A stretch of 64,000 bases of DNA from Piezodorus guildinii (GCA_023052935.1 CM041292.1:94905169-94969168), one strand, 5' to 3'. Shown: positions 1 through 12,823, numbered from the stretch's first letter. Notes: a model not told the origin generated them from the sequence alone. Translations and numbers: made by a program.

Positions 1-640
1 TTTAGCATTCCAACGGTATATTAGGCATGTATATTACTGTTCCTAAGTTCAAAACCAAAAAACAAATTACATTAAAAAAATAATAAGTTTTCTCCTTTAC
101 TTGGATATCGAATTCGTTCTAACTATATATTTACCTGTTTTTTCGCAATCCTAATCAGATGAATGGTCAATTTTTACAACTACAAAATTAAAGGTACTTT
201 GGAAGAAGAAATTTTGAAATATCGCCATTTAAGCCCTGTCAGACTATTTCAATCAGAATAAAATCTACATGACATTAAAGCCCATTAAATTTGACATCGA
301 TATAGCGAGTTGCATCAAAATCATTAGAGCCGTTTTTAAGAAAATTGTAAAAATGTGCAAAATACATGGTATAAAGTAGTTCTTCTGGTTAGCTGATTTT
401 GAGGAAAAAGTTGCAGTAACATCTCGGGCGTATAATCGTCTTAAATATGAAATTACAGTTTCATAGGACTTTTTGTTTTGCTTACCACACACACATACGC
501 ACATACCTTTTGCAGGATATGGTCATTTGGACTCAGGGGTGTATTTCCGTCGAAAACTGGAATTCACAAATTTTCAGGATCGCAATACTTTCTCTTACTA
601 TATATTTCATATATAGGTTATTGAAAGTAAAAAGTAACCA
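1..640 (+). repeat. Dispersed repeat family D, copy 1 (runs off left edge)
   Basis: This stretch aligns by eye along its whole length with 27440-28065. Shared landmarks are the opening tttagcattccaacggt, the block gagccgttttt.agaaaat, a CA-rich run (accacacacaca), the block catttggactcagggg, and an ending near atatatt.catatatagg. Shorter pieces recur on the minus strand at 7335-7440, 38885-38945 and 59765-59885, and on the plus strand at 39055-39120 and 39977-40010. No coding capacity was found, and the short ORFs inside are not conserved between copies. The class is unknown; it could be a non-autonomous DNA element or the tail of a larger element. Confidence 0.75.
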
Positions 641-649
641 TTGGCTTGT

Positions 650-976
650 TAAACTCTTATGAAGAAGCTACCCATCGGTAGCACTTCAATGTTTATTTCA
701 TTAGCAGTTCTTGAGGCCACCGTCTTTTTAGGCACCTCAGAAGGTAATCGGGAATAGATGGAGAAGAGAGGATACGGACAAGCGGGTTTGAGTGAGCTGG
801 GAGTTTGGAATTCTGGCTAAGTCTGCAAGTAATGGGATATTCAGGTATTTATGGATAGTTTTATTGGTGGTAAAATAAGGAGCATTTAGGATCTTCCGGA
901 GGATTTTAGATTGCAAGGGAGGAATTTGATAGCTTGAAAATGATCGCTTAAACACAAAACAAACATTGAAGCTCAA
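650..976 (-). pseudogene. Jockey-clade non-LTR retrotransposon, ORF2 C-terminus and 3' UTR (remnant)
   Basis: On the minus strand an open frame at 976-737 carries the signature of the extreme C-terminus of Jockey-type ORF2: a SKILRKILNAPYFTTNKTIH block followed by a KYLNIPLLADLARI-type block. Just past the stop, in another frame, comes IPDYLLRCLKRRWPQELL, so at least one frameshift has occurred. The same C-terminal pattern is seen in the copies at 3745-4135, 53615-54030 and 60350-61490, which share these blocks but differ in sequence. Endonuclease and reverse transcriptase core are absent, so this is a 5'-truncated dead copy. The clade call rests on motif resemblance. Confidence 0.75.
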
Positions 977-1242
977 AAAAGACAGGAAAGCTAAAAGAAC
1001 TTGTTAAGGGGTAGCACATTTGTCTCTGAAGAAATCCATTGTGAAGGAATTATCATACAAACTCGACTTGAAGCTTTGCATATTAAATTACAGGTCAATG
1101 AACCATTAATAGCGCACAATAAATATGTATATATCATTATAACATATACATATACATATATATTGCAATATAATACATATTCACAGGAGTTTTCAAAAGA
1201 CCTAGATGGTATAGTTAATTAGCTACCTTACAATAGAGAATA

Positions 1243-1304
1243 ATTTATTTTGTTGACGGCAAGGACCCATCGGGGTAGATGCGGGATCACAAATAAATAA
1301 ATGA
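1243..1304 (+). mobile_element. 3' end remnant of an I-group non-LTR element
   Basis: The string gacccatcggggtagatgc followed by an aaataaataaat tail matches the last bases of the full-length I-like element at 18480-18534 (gaccctataagggtagatgc, then a TAAA-rich tail). Both form a short ACCC/GGGT hairpin. Upstream coding sequence is not recognisable, so this is a very 5'-truncated or decayed copy. Confidence 0.6.
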
Positions 1305-2414
1305 AAATGACTATATTTTATATATAGTCTAATCTATAAATATATCTAATATTTATACTTTTATTTTTTTAAATGTATAAATGTTCATATCCCTCACTTC
1401 ATTTATCAAGCATAAAGCTTAATTTATAGTGATGATTTTAGAATTTTAGGAGCGGTTTAATTTATTAATGTTAAAAAACAACAACAAATAACGAGCTTAT
1501 TAATTATCCTTATTAATAAAAATGTTAAATCAATACATACTAATAATAAGAGATAAGACAGATCTGAAGTTTATGTTAAACGAGCGTTGACGGATTTGAA
1601 TGAGGTTTCAAGGATTCATATAGCTTTTTTTTTTTTTTTTTTTTTTATTTCTCTAATGCAATCGCTTATAGCTGTCGTCACTGGCGATGAAAAGCAGGAA
1701 TAAAAGAAAGAAAAAATCCAATTTTTTTTTTTGTTTTAAAGAATCGTAAAGTCTGGTGGCCACTTTAACGGACACTGAATTTCTTTTACTTCTGTAACAC
1801 AAAAGCAGCCTTCAGTTGAAAGCTCAGTTCAGATATTGCTAGACTCTAGAAGAAAAAAATATTGTGAAACGGCAGTCTTACCATACAAGGGAAAAGTTTT
1901 ATTCAACACCTGTTGTAAGACGGGTTGTAAATTGAACGAAATGTTTTGACTAGCTATTCCTATCGAGCAGGATTCTAACAAAAAAATTTAGATTCTTTGG
2001 AGAGGATACAATGGAAAAAGGATGCTGGAAATTTAAAATGAAATGGAATTTTGAATCAAGAATTATTACACTAATAAAAGGCATTAGAAAATGACTATTA
2101 ATGAGAAATTTTATTCAAAATTATTAGATTTTTTTTTCACTCATTTGCACTAGTAATATGTGGTATACTATAAAAGCGTATCGAATGTATTTGCACAATA
2201 TACATATTATATCTAGATTTTTTTCTTTATCATATCCCATAAAATAACAGTGTGTTAAATTTATTGTGTGCTTCATTTCAATATTCTACGATTTGTTAAA
2301 AATTATGATTTTTTGTATATTATAAATATGGTACATAAGAAAGTCTGTGTTCTGCCAGTTGATATTTATTACCTCAGTTGTTTGTAATTTGACAATACTA
2401 AACTTTTATAAATA
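1305..2414. other. AT-rich spacer with a poly-T tract
   Basis: No gene is recognised. A run of about 20 T at 1627-1646, followed by non-repetitive sequence ending near 1715, could be the reversed poly(A) tail of an old retrocopy. The rest is A/T-rich and without long ORFs. Confidence 0.5.
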
Positions 2415-2616
2415 AGGTATGGAGCCTCCATAGCCTCCTGGGGCAGATACAGACACTATAAAGTGGGTACTCAAAATATTTGGGGAAAATCCTGGCGACT
2501 GAGCGTGATTCACAAAGCCTATTCACCTTGTTGCACTGCTGTTGGCCTAGAAACAATACGAATCTTTACATGCACAGAGCCCAAGACCCTTCATGGGTTG
2601 TTGAGGTACAGGTTTA
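2415..2616 (+). mobile_element. SINE family B, 5'-truncated copy
   Basis: The body of SINE-B without its tRNA-like head. It has the landmarks ggtatggag.cctcc, cctggggcagat, tataaagtgggtac, ttggggaaaatcctggcg, gttggcctagaaac and cccaagacccttcatgggtt in the same order as in the reverse complement of the complete copy at 31345-31649. It carries several indels, so it is an older copy. Confidence 0.8.
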
Positions 2617-3744
2617 TCTACAAATATTTTTTTCTGAGCACAAGGGCTATTTTCTATCATAACAAAAGCTGTCGAAAGGTATGGTAGACTTTCACACCGG
2701 TTATCTGCAGGTAGGAAAAAATCTGGCAAATAAAATATTGGAATAGAGCACTGCAAAAAAAAATTAAGCCATAAATTTATCAGAATAAAAAAAAGTTATT
2801 AGTCATTTCAGAACACTCCAACAACTGCAGAGAGGCCTTTAAATAAATATATGACAAGAAGATGGAAGAGCGAGCTAATTGGAGACATAGACGTACAAGA
2901 GAGCTGACAGAGCGATTTGCATAGGATCGGTACTGGTACAGGTACCGGTATTGGTACCGGCTGAGTCTATTATAAAGGACACAGCATGTTAGAGCTATCT
3001 CTCCTCGGCCGTTTCCTACGTCGAGGATAAATTATTGTCCCTTCCTTTAGTATTGTACTCTAGTCCTAATCCTCCATCGCTCCTATTTCTCCTTTTTAAG
3101 CCTTTTTGTTTTAATTTCGCTTTCATCCTCTTGAATCTAATAAATTCGATTCTCTCGAGCTATTGTCTAAGGAACTGAGTCTTCTGCTAACACAATTCTT
3201 CTAATTGAAATTACGATGATGTACAATGTAATAGTCACAAAGCGGAAAAGGAGGAGGAAAATCATAAATCATAAATAAAAAGGCTCACGATAACTCCTGA
3301 AAACTAACACTGAGCACACTTCAACTCCTTCAAATTCTCAAGAGCAACCTAACATAGTCCTCCCGTCTACATCTTGAACGAACCGTCCAAGAATTCCTTG
3401 TCAATGATATTCCTTTAAGGGAAAGAGGGACGTTCTTGCAAATCCATACATTTATATGCATATAAATGTAAATTTAGATAAGATTTGTCTTGAGTATTTC
3501 GAAGAGGTATCATGTTACTTATACCGTGAGTTAAAGGGGTTCCTTCCCTCCACTCGTAGACAATTAAAAGTCTATAATTGACATTTGAAATAATAAATTC
3601 TTAGGATTTAGTATTTATTCATAAGTTTTATGTATATATAAATTTCTCTTTTTTGTTTTTCTTGTTGGTAAAGAAAAGTAAAATAAAATACTAAAAAAAT
3701 TGTCAGCTGGTGTAAATTTTGGGTACTTAGTGGAATTTTTGCAT
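2617..3744. other. Spacer without recognised gene
   Basis: Mostly AT-rich. It contains a slightly GC-richer patch (2860-3060) with a short GGTAC-type tandem repeat, and nothing recognisable in 3060-3744. Confidence 0.5.
2929..2960. repeat. Short GGTACN tandem repeat
   Basis: About five imperfect copies of a 6-bp unit (ggtact, ggtaca, ggtacc, ggtatt, ggtacc). Neighbouring units are partly self-complementary because GGTACC is palindromic. Confidence 0.8.
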
Positions 3745-4135
3745 AAAGTTTTTTTTGTTTTGTTTTTTAAATATATGTTTATTGAAATTTACAACTGTAT
3801 AAAATACAACAAGTAAATATGCTGAAATTATAAAACACATGAAATAATCATGAAGAGAAACTGCCCATTGGTAGCACTCTTTAGCAGTGAATCTAAACAA
3901 GAATGTCTCGAGGCTTTTTCAGGCGGGCTTTTTTCAGGCGCCTCGGAGGATTATCATGAATTAAGGATGAAAACTAATGGATCAAAGTGGGAGTAGATTT
4001 TTTCAAGGAAGGAGTGATACCTGGCACGGGCCAACAACATATGGAACATTAAGGTCATTGTGAATGATTTTATTCGTGACAAAGTAAGGAGCGTTAAGGA
4101 TCGCATGAAGTTAAGTAAACAATATAATGATTTCA
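3745..4135 (-). pseudogene. Jockey-clade ORF2 C-terminus and 3' UTR (remnant)
   Basis: On the minus strand the frames give ILNAPYFVTNKIIHNDLNVP and, after a frameshift, ARYHSFLEKIYSHFDPLV, the C-terminal signature of Jockey-type ORF2 seen also at 650-976 and 53615-54030. The 3' UTR (about 3745-3850 on the plus strand) resembles those at 30640-30830 and 60350-60500, with a T-rich start (the reversed poly-A tail) and a tttattga.tt.aatta block. 5'-truncated and frameshifted; not functional. Confidence 0.75.
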
Positions 4136-4140
4136 CATAA

Positions 4141-5479
4141 TTTTCTAAATCATATTTAAATATGAATTTCTTTAAAATGCTTTTTTTTTCTTTTTGTTAC
4201 ATTCGTTTCATTAAAGTTATTCCTAGTCATGTTAAGCAAACAAGTATAATATTAACACTCGTAATTTTTGTGCTCTAAACTATTATTTGTACAAGACTTT
4301 TTCGCTGTGTAAACATAAACGTTTACTGGTTACGGAAATGAGTTTATAACAGAAGAGGGAATATAAATTGTGCAAGGTACCCGCATATCATTAACATATA
4401 GCTGTGACTAAAGCGTAAATCTGAAACACTTACTTCGTAATAATACTCTCTGTGTCGACCACGAGGCGCCTGTAAATTTATTCACAACTATCGCATATCA
4501 AAAAAGAAAGTATATGCAAGAGTTAAGTCGTTCTGAAAGTTCAATTTATAGTAACATGTTAGGCGACGGCGTTCATCCGTTAAAAAGCATAAAAAAGAGA
4601 AATTAATGTACCATGATCATTCCGGGAGTGCGTCTTTCTTCCTTGGTTTTACTTTTATCTATGCATCTAATAAACTTGCTTAACCCCTCCCTAAACACTG
4701 TTAATGCATTTTACAAAGTAATATCATCAGTGATTAATAGAATGATCAACCTTAAGTGGTGGAGAAATCGTTGAAAATAATTTCATTAATCAATGTTGAA
4801 AATTACTTTGCCAGTATTATCGCTGTGTTTAGACAACGAATGAGTACTTTTCTAGAGAATATGTATAACACACTCAGGGTAATTGAATATATTCTCTAAT
4901 AATGGACGTTAATGTGGTTCTCTATAGCGCAGTGGTTCGAAACGAGAATTAAGTATTTGGAAGGTAATCTAAATAAGAACTGCAGCAGGATTGGCGGATT
5001 ACTACGTCTCTTGTAGTACAATATCTCATGTATCACATAAGACCCTCAAGTATAAATATACGTACAAAATATTTTACCATGAATCATATTTTTTTAACCC
5101 ACATTGAACACATAGACATATACAGAGATCTTAGGGATGGGAGTTTTTTTGTAGGGAGGAGGGTGAGGACTAAAGATCCACCAACCAAGCTAAACAAGAC
5201 GGGTTATCCTTGAGTTTGCCAATTCATGCATGCTAGATCATACTAGTCACTCACGAGAACTGGTACTTATAGTCCATTAGTAAATATAGCAGTATTTTAG
5301 CAATCGTCAATGTTACATTTTTCTGACAGCTCATTTTCTCCTACTCTTGATCCACAAAAGACAAAAGCAAGCTAATGAAGCATTACTAGATTGCAGAAAT
5401 TTTAGAAATGTCTAAGAATCAGGCATCAGTAGCTACTCTCAAAGTCTAATCCCGCTTTAGTATATATTTTTTCTTATAC
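4141..5479. other. Spacer without recognised gene
   Basis: AT-rich with short unrelated ORFs only. No repeat family or motif was recognised. Confidence 0.5.
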
Positions 5480-6190
5480 TCAATAATCGTATTGCAGGTG
5501 TCGGACGAAACCTTAACGGGTGCTATTCTCCTAAGAGGGATATCGGTAACAACCATATATACCAGAGCAGTAGCAATCAGGAGGAAACAAATTGTCACCA
5601 TATCCGGTGACAGCATCCTGAGAAGCCAGTACTCAGAGCCACCGGGAGCAATGACAAGGACAATGCGCTTCCACAGCTAACAAAACCAGAAGCAAGTCCC
5701 TCCGCAGTGCAATTTGTTACCGGTGCTGGAAGTTTATGGAATAAATGGTTCCAGTTTGGTCTTGCAATAATTCTGCCGACGAGGAGGGCGGACAGATTGA
5801 GGAGGAGACAGCCGGTCGGTTCATTTAAAAGCAGCCAGCGTTGTCCCCATTCCGATAGGATCCGTCCTCAGCTTCTTCAGGACTCGTTTTTTCCTCCGCT
5901 CTTCTGTTTCTTTTCTCTTCCTGCTCCTCCCTATGTCTCGCGGGGTGTCAGGCCATATGGTGCAAAAGGAGGCGCTGCGCATCCTTAGAGAACTCCGATT
6001 CGTCTTCCGTCGGCCCGACGTGTAAAGGGTGACCAGATAAAAAAGAAAAGGAGCCATATGCAGAAGCTAGGTCGTGTAAGCATCAACAGCCCAGAGTGTG
6101 AAGGAATGAAACTTTAATCCTAACGTCTCCGACAGCCAACACGAGAATCATCGGACACGTGGCTTCTCCCTCTTGTATTCTTTACAAAGC
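5480..6190. other. GC-richer unique island, function unknown
   Basis: About 700 bp clearly richer in G+C than its surroundings, without repeat-family matches in the window. Several short ORFs overlap on both strands but none shows a recognisable protein. Pyrimidine-rich runs (about 5880-5930) and a ccatatgg site near 5953 are visible. Candidate conserved regulatory DNA or an unrecognised exon; neither can be shown from this sequence alone. Confidence 0.35.
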
Positions 6191-6789
6191 AGAAGTGACA
6201 GTTAGCTAACAATAACCGTAAATCGAAACACATAAATAAACACAATGAGATCATCATTTAAAATACTTTTAATGTAAATTTTCCTTAATAACTATGATAT
6301 TTAAAAATAATCAAGCTAATACTAATACATTTTTCTAATGACGTTTTGGACATAAAAAAACAAAAAAAAACAAATCACCAATAAATGCTCCTAAACTTTT
6401 TACACAGTCGATTAAATCCAATCATTACATTCCTAATTTTTATCGACTATGGTGTTTATAGCTAACGCAGCAGATCTGGAAATAAAGAAATAATATAAAA
6501 ATATGTTAATACTAACAAAAAAATTCGTCTCATATATAAATTATAATTTATTTAGACTTCATAAACATTTTTTTTAAATTCTTACGAGCCATTTTCGAGA
6601 GAATTGTAAAAATCGATAATATAATAGTTATAGTCAGGCCAATTTCGATGGCAAACTGCCTTCAAATCTAGGAATACGTTTTCCCAAGGTGAAATTCTAG
6701 GTATATACAGGAAAGTAAGTACATAAGAACATAGATAATATATAACTAACATATAGGTATGTTAAATAAATGTCCCTAAGTATAAACCG
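6191..6789. other. AT-rich spacer
   Basis: Nothing recognisable apart from short A/T runs. Confidence 0.5.
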
Positions 6790-7170
6790 ATATTGCTAAG
6801 ACACACTGACTGCTCCCTGAGGAAGGCTGAGCCGACAAGCTTAACTACTACTAACCACGACCCGGAGAGTACTCTCCTCCCGGTAATGATCGAGATAAGT
6901 GATGATAGCCCCCGTGCCTCGGCTGACCTTTCCGCTATCCTACCTGACGGCCCAGCGACACCGCGCCGCCCGGGGGAACGGGTAGCGCTAGGCTCAGGGC
7001 GTCTCTAATTGATAAGTGGAAGGTCGCCTCCGGCCAGGGATTTGCATTTGAAAGTCTTTACCGGTCTTCCTTCTCACCTACCGTCCTCCGGGTCTCTAGG
7101 CGATCTTCGGTACCGTTCGTCGGCAATAGTCTGTATCCAATCTAGAAAGCTGGAGGAAGCGAAAATCTTA
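6790..7170. other. GC-richer unique island with octamer-like site
   Basis: A non-repetitive G+C-rich block. Near 7038 it contains gatttgcat, matching the ATTTGCAT octamer bound by POU-domain factors, and near 7006 ctaattgataag, a homeodomain-like core. Two adjacent short ORFs do not resemble known proteins. This is consistent with a regulatory element, but site matches of this length occur by chance. Confidence 0.3.
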
Positions 7171-7334
7171 AGACTATTAAGAGGTGAAATGTTGAGATTC
7201 GAAACAAATAGGAAACGTATAATTTTCTTTTCAAACATTCTATATGATCGATAGTGATAAAATATGCATCAATTCTGTTTGCCTACATTCCATATAGGTA
7301 CATATTCAATTTCCTATTTCTTTTACATTAACTT

Positions 7335-7440
7335 AACTATATACGAAGTATACAGTAAGGGAAATTATCGAATTCCAGTTTTCAACGGAAATACAAGTTT
7401 TAGGGTCCCTTGAGTCCAATGAAAAGTTTTCTCATTTCTT
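7335..7440 (-). repeat. Repeat family D fragment
   Basis: Reverse complement of the 3' part of family D: the blocks ccagttttcaacggaaatac and agggtccc.tgagtccaatg correspond to the segment around 27955-28015 of the longer copy. Confidence 0.75.
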
Positions 7441-7899
7441 AGGTTATATGCCTAGAAATTCACGCTTTTGAAATGAAAACATAGTAGATAGTAAATTCTT
7501 TTTCATATTATAAAAATCAAATAACTCAAAAATTTCTATATGACCGACCATATTGTGTGCACATATCAGATGATATAAGTATCATATTAATAACAATTCC
7601 ATGTGAGAAGTATATATTTAGTAGTTTTTAATTGTAAAAATATTTTTATGTCACAATGACTAGAGACAAGGGCGACTATTCAACCGACTTTGCAACCGAT
7701 GGGATTTTTTCTATTTGTATGGTTAAATATAATTGAGACAATTGAGTCGGTTCAAAATGATTTATTTTACAATATTAATATGTCGAGATATTTTATATTC
7801 CTTTTACAAATATTTCATGCGATTTCATCTAAAAAAGACACAAGTAAAAAACGCGTTAAAAAAAAAGAAATTATTTCCAAAAAGTATTGACTAAATTTC
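7441..7899. other. AT-rich spacer
   Basis: No recognised feature. Possible upstream remains of the Penelope-like copy could lie here but were not identifiable. Confidence 0.4.
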
Positions 7900-8205
7900 G
7901 TATTTGTGTATTACAAAGTGTATTACCATATTTGTGTATCAACACAAATATAGCTGCACTTCAATAACAAAAAACCCTAATAAACCAGATCAAACTGCCC
8001 TCAGCGCTCATTTTAGAAAAACAGGACATACATTCAAATTCGATTCACCCAAAATTATACATCATGAAAAAAACAGCTTCAAACGAAATTTTAAACAAAC
8101 GATTACCATAGAAAAATATAAAAATCGGCGATAAATAAAAAAATCGGATGTCCAAAATCTTAATTCATGTTATTCAAATTTAATAAACACATATTAACAA
8201 AACTC
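7900..8205 (+). pseudogene. Penelope-like element, GIY-YIG endonuclease C-terminus (remnant)
   Basis: The frame beginning near 7904 reads through TALSAHFRKTGHTFKFDSPK, matching the pattern found near the end of Penelope-like polyproteins in and after the GIY-YIG domain (TAL..H...TGH.FDF...K). After an in-frame TAA at 8132-8134 the same frame continues with DVQNLNSCYSNLINTY, like the C-terminal tail of these proteins. Reverse transcriptase and the upstream GIY-YIG core are missing, and the internal stop shows decay. The match is from memory of the family pattern. Confidence 0.65.
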
Positions 8206-9312
8206 TGGATAATAATAATAATAAATACAAAAGGAGCAAACCCTGGACCCCCTGACGTCATAAATTAGGAAATCCTTCATACCTGAACTATTCCTGAGCA
8301 TCTTTGCTCCAGTGTTCTTTCAAAGTTTGTTGGAGTGATTCTAAGTTAAAATAAAAAGGAGTGAATTAACAGACTACATGTAAAATTTCTATTTTTTTTT
8401 GCGTGAAACGATAATCGAAAAATATAATTGCTTCAAAATAACGAAATATATCTAATTGATGGGGAAATTTAATTCTATAAATTATTTTTTTTTTTAATGA
8501 AATGTCACACTAATAAAGAGTGAGGTAATACTCCAATGACATCTCCAGTATTAGATCGGCTGGAACAAGATTTGATCCCGACCCGTGGCTGGAGAATTGA
8601 ATAAAAGGGACCATGCGATGGTATCTCCCCTTTATGATTTTGATATCTTATTCACTGGAACGTTCCGGCTGGAATTCATGTATCGGTGACAACATCAGCC
8701 CACCGGCCTCTTCTTATTTTTATTTTACATTTTACATTTTTTCGGGACGGAGGTAAAATTTTTCAATTCTTATATAGCCCGGGACGAGATCTTTCTCTCT
8801 TAATTTCAAACTGATACCGCCCTGGTATTTCCCCTTTAACATTCATATGGAAAATAGTATCCATAAATACCTGTCTTATGTTGCCTTAGGTATGTGTCAA
8901 GTTTTTCGAAACAGCCATTAGTTGATCCACATCTTAATTATTTCTTGAGTGGTTTATTTGAGAAGGATTAGCGAGTGGGCGCAGGAAAAAATGCTTTATA
9001 TAACTTATTTAATAAATAAATTTTAGAAAATAAATCATAAAAAATGTTAATGTATCAACTGTAGACTTATTTTTTTTTTTGTAATTATTAAAATGCATGA
9101 TGAAATACGAAGAATGTCTTCTTTTTTTTCCTGCTCATATCTTTTCAAAGACAAAGTATGAAACAGAATAAGTTATTTACCAGTTAATTTTTAAGATGGA
9201 ACGCATTTTGTTTTTATTTCTAATAAAACTGAAATGTCTTGAAAATGTTTACTTTCATATACTTCTGTCAATCGTTAATGCATAATCAGTCTTCCCGTCA
9301 AAAGTTATATTG
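8206..9312. other. Spacer without recognised gene
   Basis: Includes a moderately GC-richer block at about 8500-8860 with no convincing ORF or family match. The remainder is AT-rich. Confidence 0.4.
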
Positions 9313-9320
9313 AATATATA

Positions 9321-9391
<71 letters not shown>
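9313..9391. repeat. (TA)n microsatellite
   Basis: About 79 bp of almost uninterrupted TA dinucleotides with one phase break near 9328. Confidence 0.97.
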
Positions 9392-9397
<6 letters not shown>

Positions 9398-11113
9398 CTT
9401 AAAATTACTTCACACTTCATATTGGTCAACTCAATTAACACATTCAGTAAACTACTATATCTGTGGCGGTCGTAAATAAGTGGTTAAGTCAAAATCTTTC
9501 ATTTTACAGGTAATAAACTCTACGTAATACCCAAGATAGAGTTATAACATACAGCTTTCTTTCCACATGAAATTTTTTCCACCAAGAAACTTCTTTAACA
9601 AATTTAACACGACGTGGGAGACGGTCTAAGATACGTGGAGTTAACTCATTTTTGATATAACTCGAGTTATCAAGTTTTTCACGACCGCCAAAGATATAAT
9701 TATTGACTGACTTAAAATTCTAGAACTAACTTTGTCACAAATTTTCAATTTTCCGTTTACTAAATAAAACCTTTCAACAAACCGTGATAAATATTATCAC
9801 TTTACTTTACCAACATCTGAATAATCTCGACAAACACTAGGAAAAAGAAAGTCTCCGATAATTATTGAACCGTTATGAAAGGTGAAAATTGTGAATATTA
9901 TAATAGTGCATAACGCATTACATTGATATAGTTCATGTTCAATATTGTGTTTAAATAATATGTATTTTAGTGATTGAAGGAATAAGCAGTATTTCTTCAA
10001 TTTCATGTTTAATAGTTTAATGGTAACATCACTATACATTTACCCTAACTTAAGAATGTATATATTAAGTAAACAAATAAAATAATATAAAATGGAGAGT
10101 ATAGTTATCGTAAAAAATAAATAAATCGCGTTTCAACGGTAACACGTTTTAAGGTTCCCAATGAACAAGTCTAGCGAAATTATGTTTTTCTGTGTATGTA
10201 TTTATGATAACTCTGGTTAAAAACCAAAATTCATTCGAAATTAATAATTCATATTTAAGATAGAATACATCTTTACATCATAAAAATTACATTAAATATA
10301 TATTATAATTTGAGACGAGCACTTTTACATAAAACAATAAAAACCAAAAGGACAAAGTAACAACATTAAACATACGATATACATAATTATACCTAAAATA
10401 TGACAAACAGTTTAGAGCTTTATGTCATGAAAAGTACACTTTCTTTTTCTTTCTTTTTTCTTATTAATAGTCTTGGATTTTGAGATTATACGACAATTTT
10501 GTGATGGATGGGTGGATAAAATGTCTATATTTTATTTATTATATGTTGGGCACTGAAGAAAATGTGATGTAGACTATTGGAAATATATTTTGGTTGCATG
10601 AAATACTGATTTCTTGAGAAATGCATGTAATGGTTGTATATACTATCTGGGTTGGAAACTCTCAATTGACGTGTGCACGTTTTAATTTCTTTATATGAAC
10701 TTTGAATGTAAGATATGCTTCGAGATCGGGAGAATGGTAACTGCAAAATGTCCTTTAAAAAAGATATTTAGAAGAATTTAAAAAAACTTCTATGTCGGCA
10801 GGAAAGTACTGGTTACGGGCTTTTTCAATTATTGCTGTGCTTTAAAGGTATTAAGCTCAGCTGTTGCACTAATTTTAGACACCCAGTTGTAGTTGTCAGA
10901 TTTATCTTTGTATGGACACATTAACAATATTGTTCAAAACATAGTCAGTTTTAGAACTGACATCGCAAAAATAACTCGGCGTGGGCTGAAGAGTTAGATG
11001 GGAGGAGGTCCCTATTATAGTTATAGTATTTTCCTAAAAAATATAGTTTTTCTGAATGTCAGAAAGATGCACCAGTGGTTTCTGGCTCCATTATGTCTCA
11101 TCATGTTTATGGA
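9392..11113. other. AT-rich spacer without recognised gene
   Basis: Short ORFs on the minus strand (10039-9797 and 10746-10525) show no recognisable family. No repeats shared with the rest of the window were noticed. Confidence 0.5.
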
Positions 11114-11245
11114 AGAGAAGAGGGGCGGCCGAGTGGATCAGCACGTTGCTCTGACTGCGTGTTGCCCGGAAGTCAGATGATCAAAACCTTAAAATAAAGT
11201 AATAAAGAGTTCGCGTTTCGGTGCCTGAGGAAGAGGAGAACTTTT
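11114..11245 (+). mobile_element. SINE family C, 3'-truncated copy
   Basis: Begins ggggcggccgagtgg, an A-box-like tRNA head, and shares with 54884-55106 the blocks cacgttgctctga.tgcg, gttgcc and aataaagagttcg. The 3' body and poly(A) tail are not seen. Confidence 0.65.
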
Positions 11246-12646
11246 TAACATAATGCACTTCAGTAACTAGGCTAACTATGAATCAGACTATTATTTATGT
11301 CCGTTTAGAAAACGGGAATAGCTTGAGTTCTGATCGGATACCGGAAGGATGAAGAGATTCGGATGCGCTCATGTACAGCCACAATAGCTCGGTACGGAAC
11401 CGCTGGGAAGACGCGCAGGGCAAACAGTTCACCAGATGTTCAAAGGCGGATCACGTTCAGAGAAGATCTTACCATTCCGCTAGGGGTCAAACCTCACCGC
11501 GTCGTGGCCGTCTTATTTGGAAGTGAAATATTTCGGTGCCTCAATAGAGGTAGCTATCAAGGCTCTGTATTAACACTAATTTAATATGGAATAGGAATCT
11601 TCCTCAGGAAACAGCTAACTCTCTCGCAACGTACAAAATGAAATTTCTCAGAGTCAATACCCGAATCGGAATTGCAATGGTTTTAAAGCAAATACTGATT
11701 TAAGTTAGCTCTGCTTCTTCTTCGTCCAGATTGTCCTTATGATAGTCATTTATAAATTACTATAGCCTATTGAAAGATTAGAACATTAACCTAGTAGGTG
11801 TGGAAATAGCCGCAAACGGCGAGCAGTTTATTTTTGTTTAAGTGTTGTATGTGGACTTCAAGGCGTTTGACAAGATAAAGTGCTAAGTATGGGATCTGTT
11901 TAACAGGGACGAGCAGAGGATTAAATTAAAGGGTGAGTTGTAATATCAGCTCTATAAACTGTATAAAGAATGAATCCTAGGATACTGGCTTGTGGTGCAC
12001 AAACAGACTGAGCTAAAAGGGATGAATTAATATTTATAAATGAATATTTTTGCTCGTATAGGATGATTTTGAATTGAAGGTAAATACAAGTTTAAATAAA
12101 TTTCTCTCCCAGAGTAGTAAAACTCAATTAATTTTGTTCAGTAAATTTCACAGAACTTTATATTTTAAGAAAAGACGAATGACAAATGTTCTATTTAGAA
12201 GAAAAGAGTCCAACGTTAAATTCTTTAGCAGAATATAACAGAGAGTTAGACGAAAACTAATGTTATTTAATAGTTTTATTTCATTTTCCTGAAGAAAGGC
12301 ATCGTGTGTATTTCACATAGATATAATTTAATGAATATTATCGAAACTGATATTTTGTAACTAACGTACAATTAAAAAAGTTCAATAACAATATGAGAGA
12401 AGGAAATGACATCCGTAATAAATCTGTTGGAAAATTGTTAGCAGGTATGTGATATATTTTATTATAAGTTAAATATATATCATAATAGTGTCAATAAAAA
12501 AATGTACAATAAGTTACCGTATTTGAGCAGCTGTAACTCTTTTTCTTAAGAACTTGGATACTCACCTGTAATACAGAAAAAAAAATTAGTATCATTTCAT
12601 TGAGTATAAATATAAAAATAAACACACATATACATACTCACACACA

Positions 12647-12649
<3 letters not shown>
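11246..12649. other. Spacer with a GC-richer patch
   Basis: The patch at about 11340-11590 holds a 73-codon ORF without recognisable similarity. The rest is AT-rich and lacks features I can name. Confidence 0.4.

Positions 12650-12711
<62 letters not shown>
12650..12711. repeat. (TA)n microsatellite
   Basis: About 62 bp of pure TA dinucleotides, preceded by CA-rich sequence (cacacatatacatactcacacacagaca). Confidence 0.97.
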
Positions 12712-12713
<2 letters not shown>

Positions 12714-12823
12714 TGTTTTAATTATCTTCTCAATTTAAAAAAAATTATGATTTTAGAGAACTGTAATGAAGATAAATTAAAATAGTGAATGACAGCGTTA
12801 ATTATGCTGCAAATGCCAGCAAC

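Noticed and set aside
5707..6057. Overlapping ORFs on both strands as a host gene
   Set aside because: Low-complexity Arg/Lys/Ser-rich translations without recognised domain; simultaneous open frames on both strands fit GC-richer non-coding DNA.
8500..8860. Possible further SINE with B-box-like gatttgatcccgacc
   Set aside because: No A box at the right distance, no second copy in the window and no target-site duplication.
12600..12785. ORF with a poly-(YI) stretch
   Set aside because: It is created by the (TA)n microsatellite read in frame.
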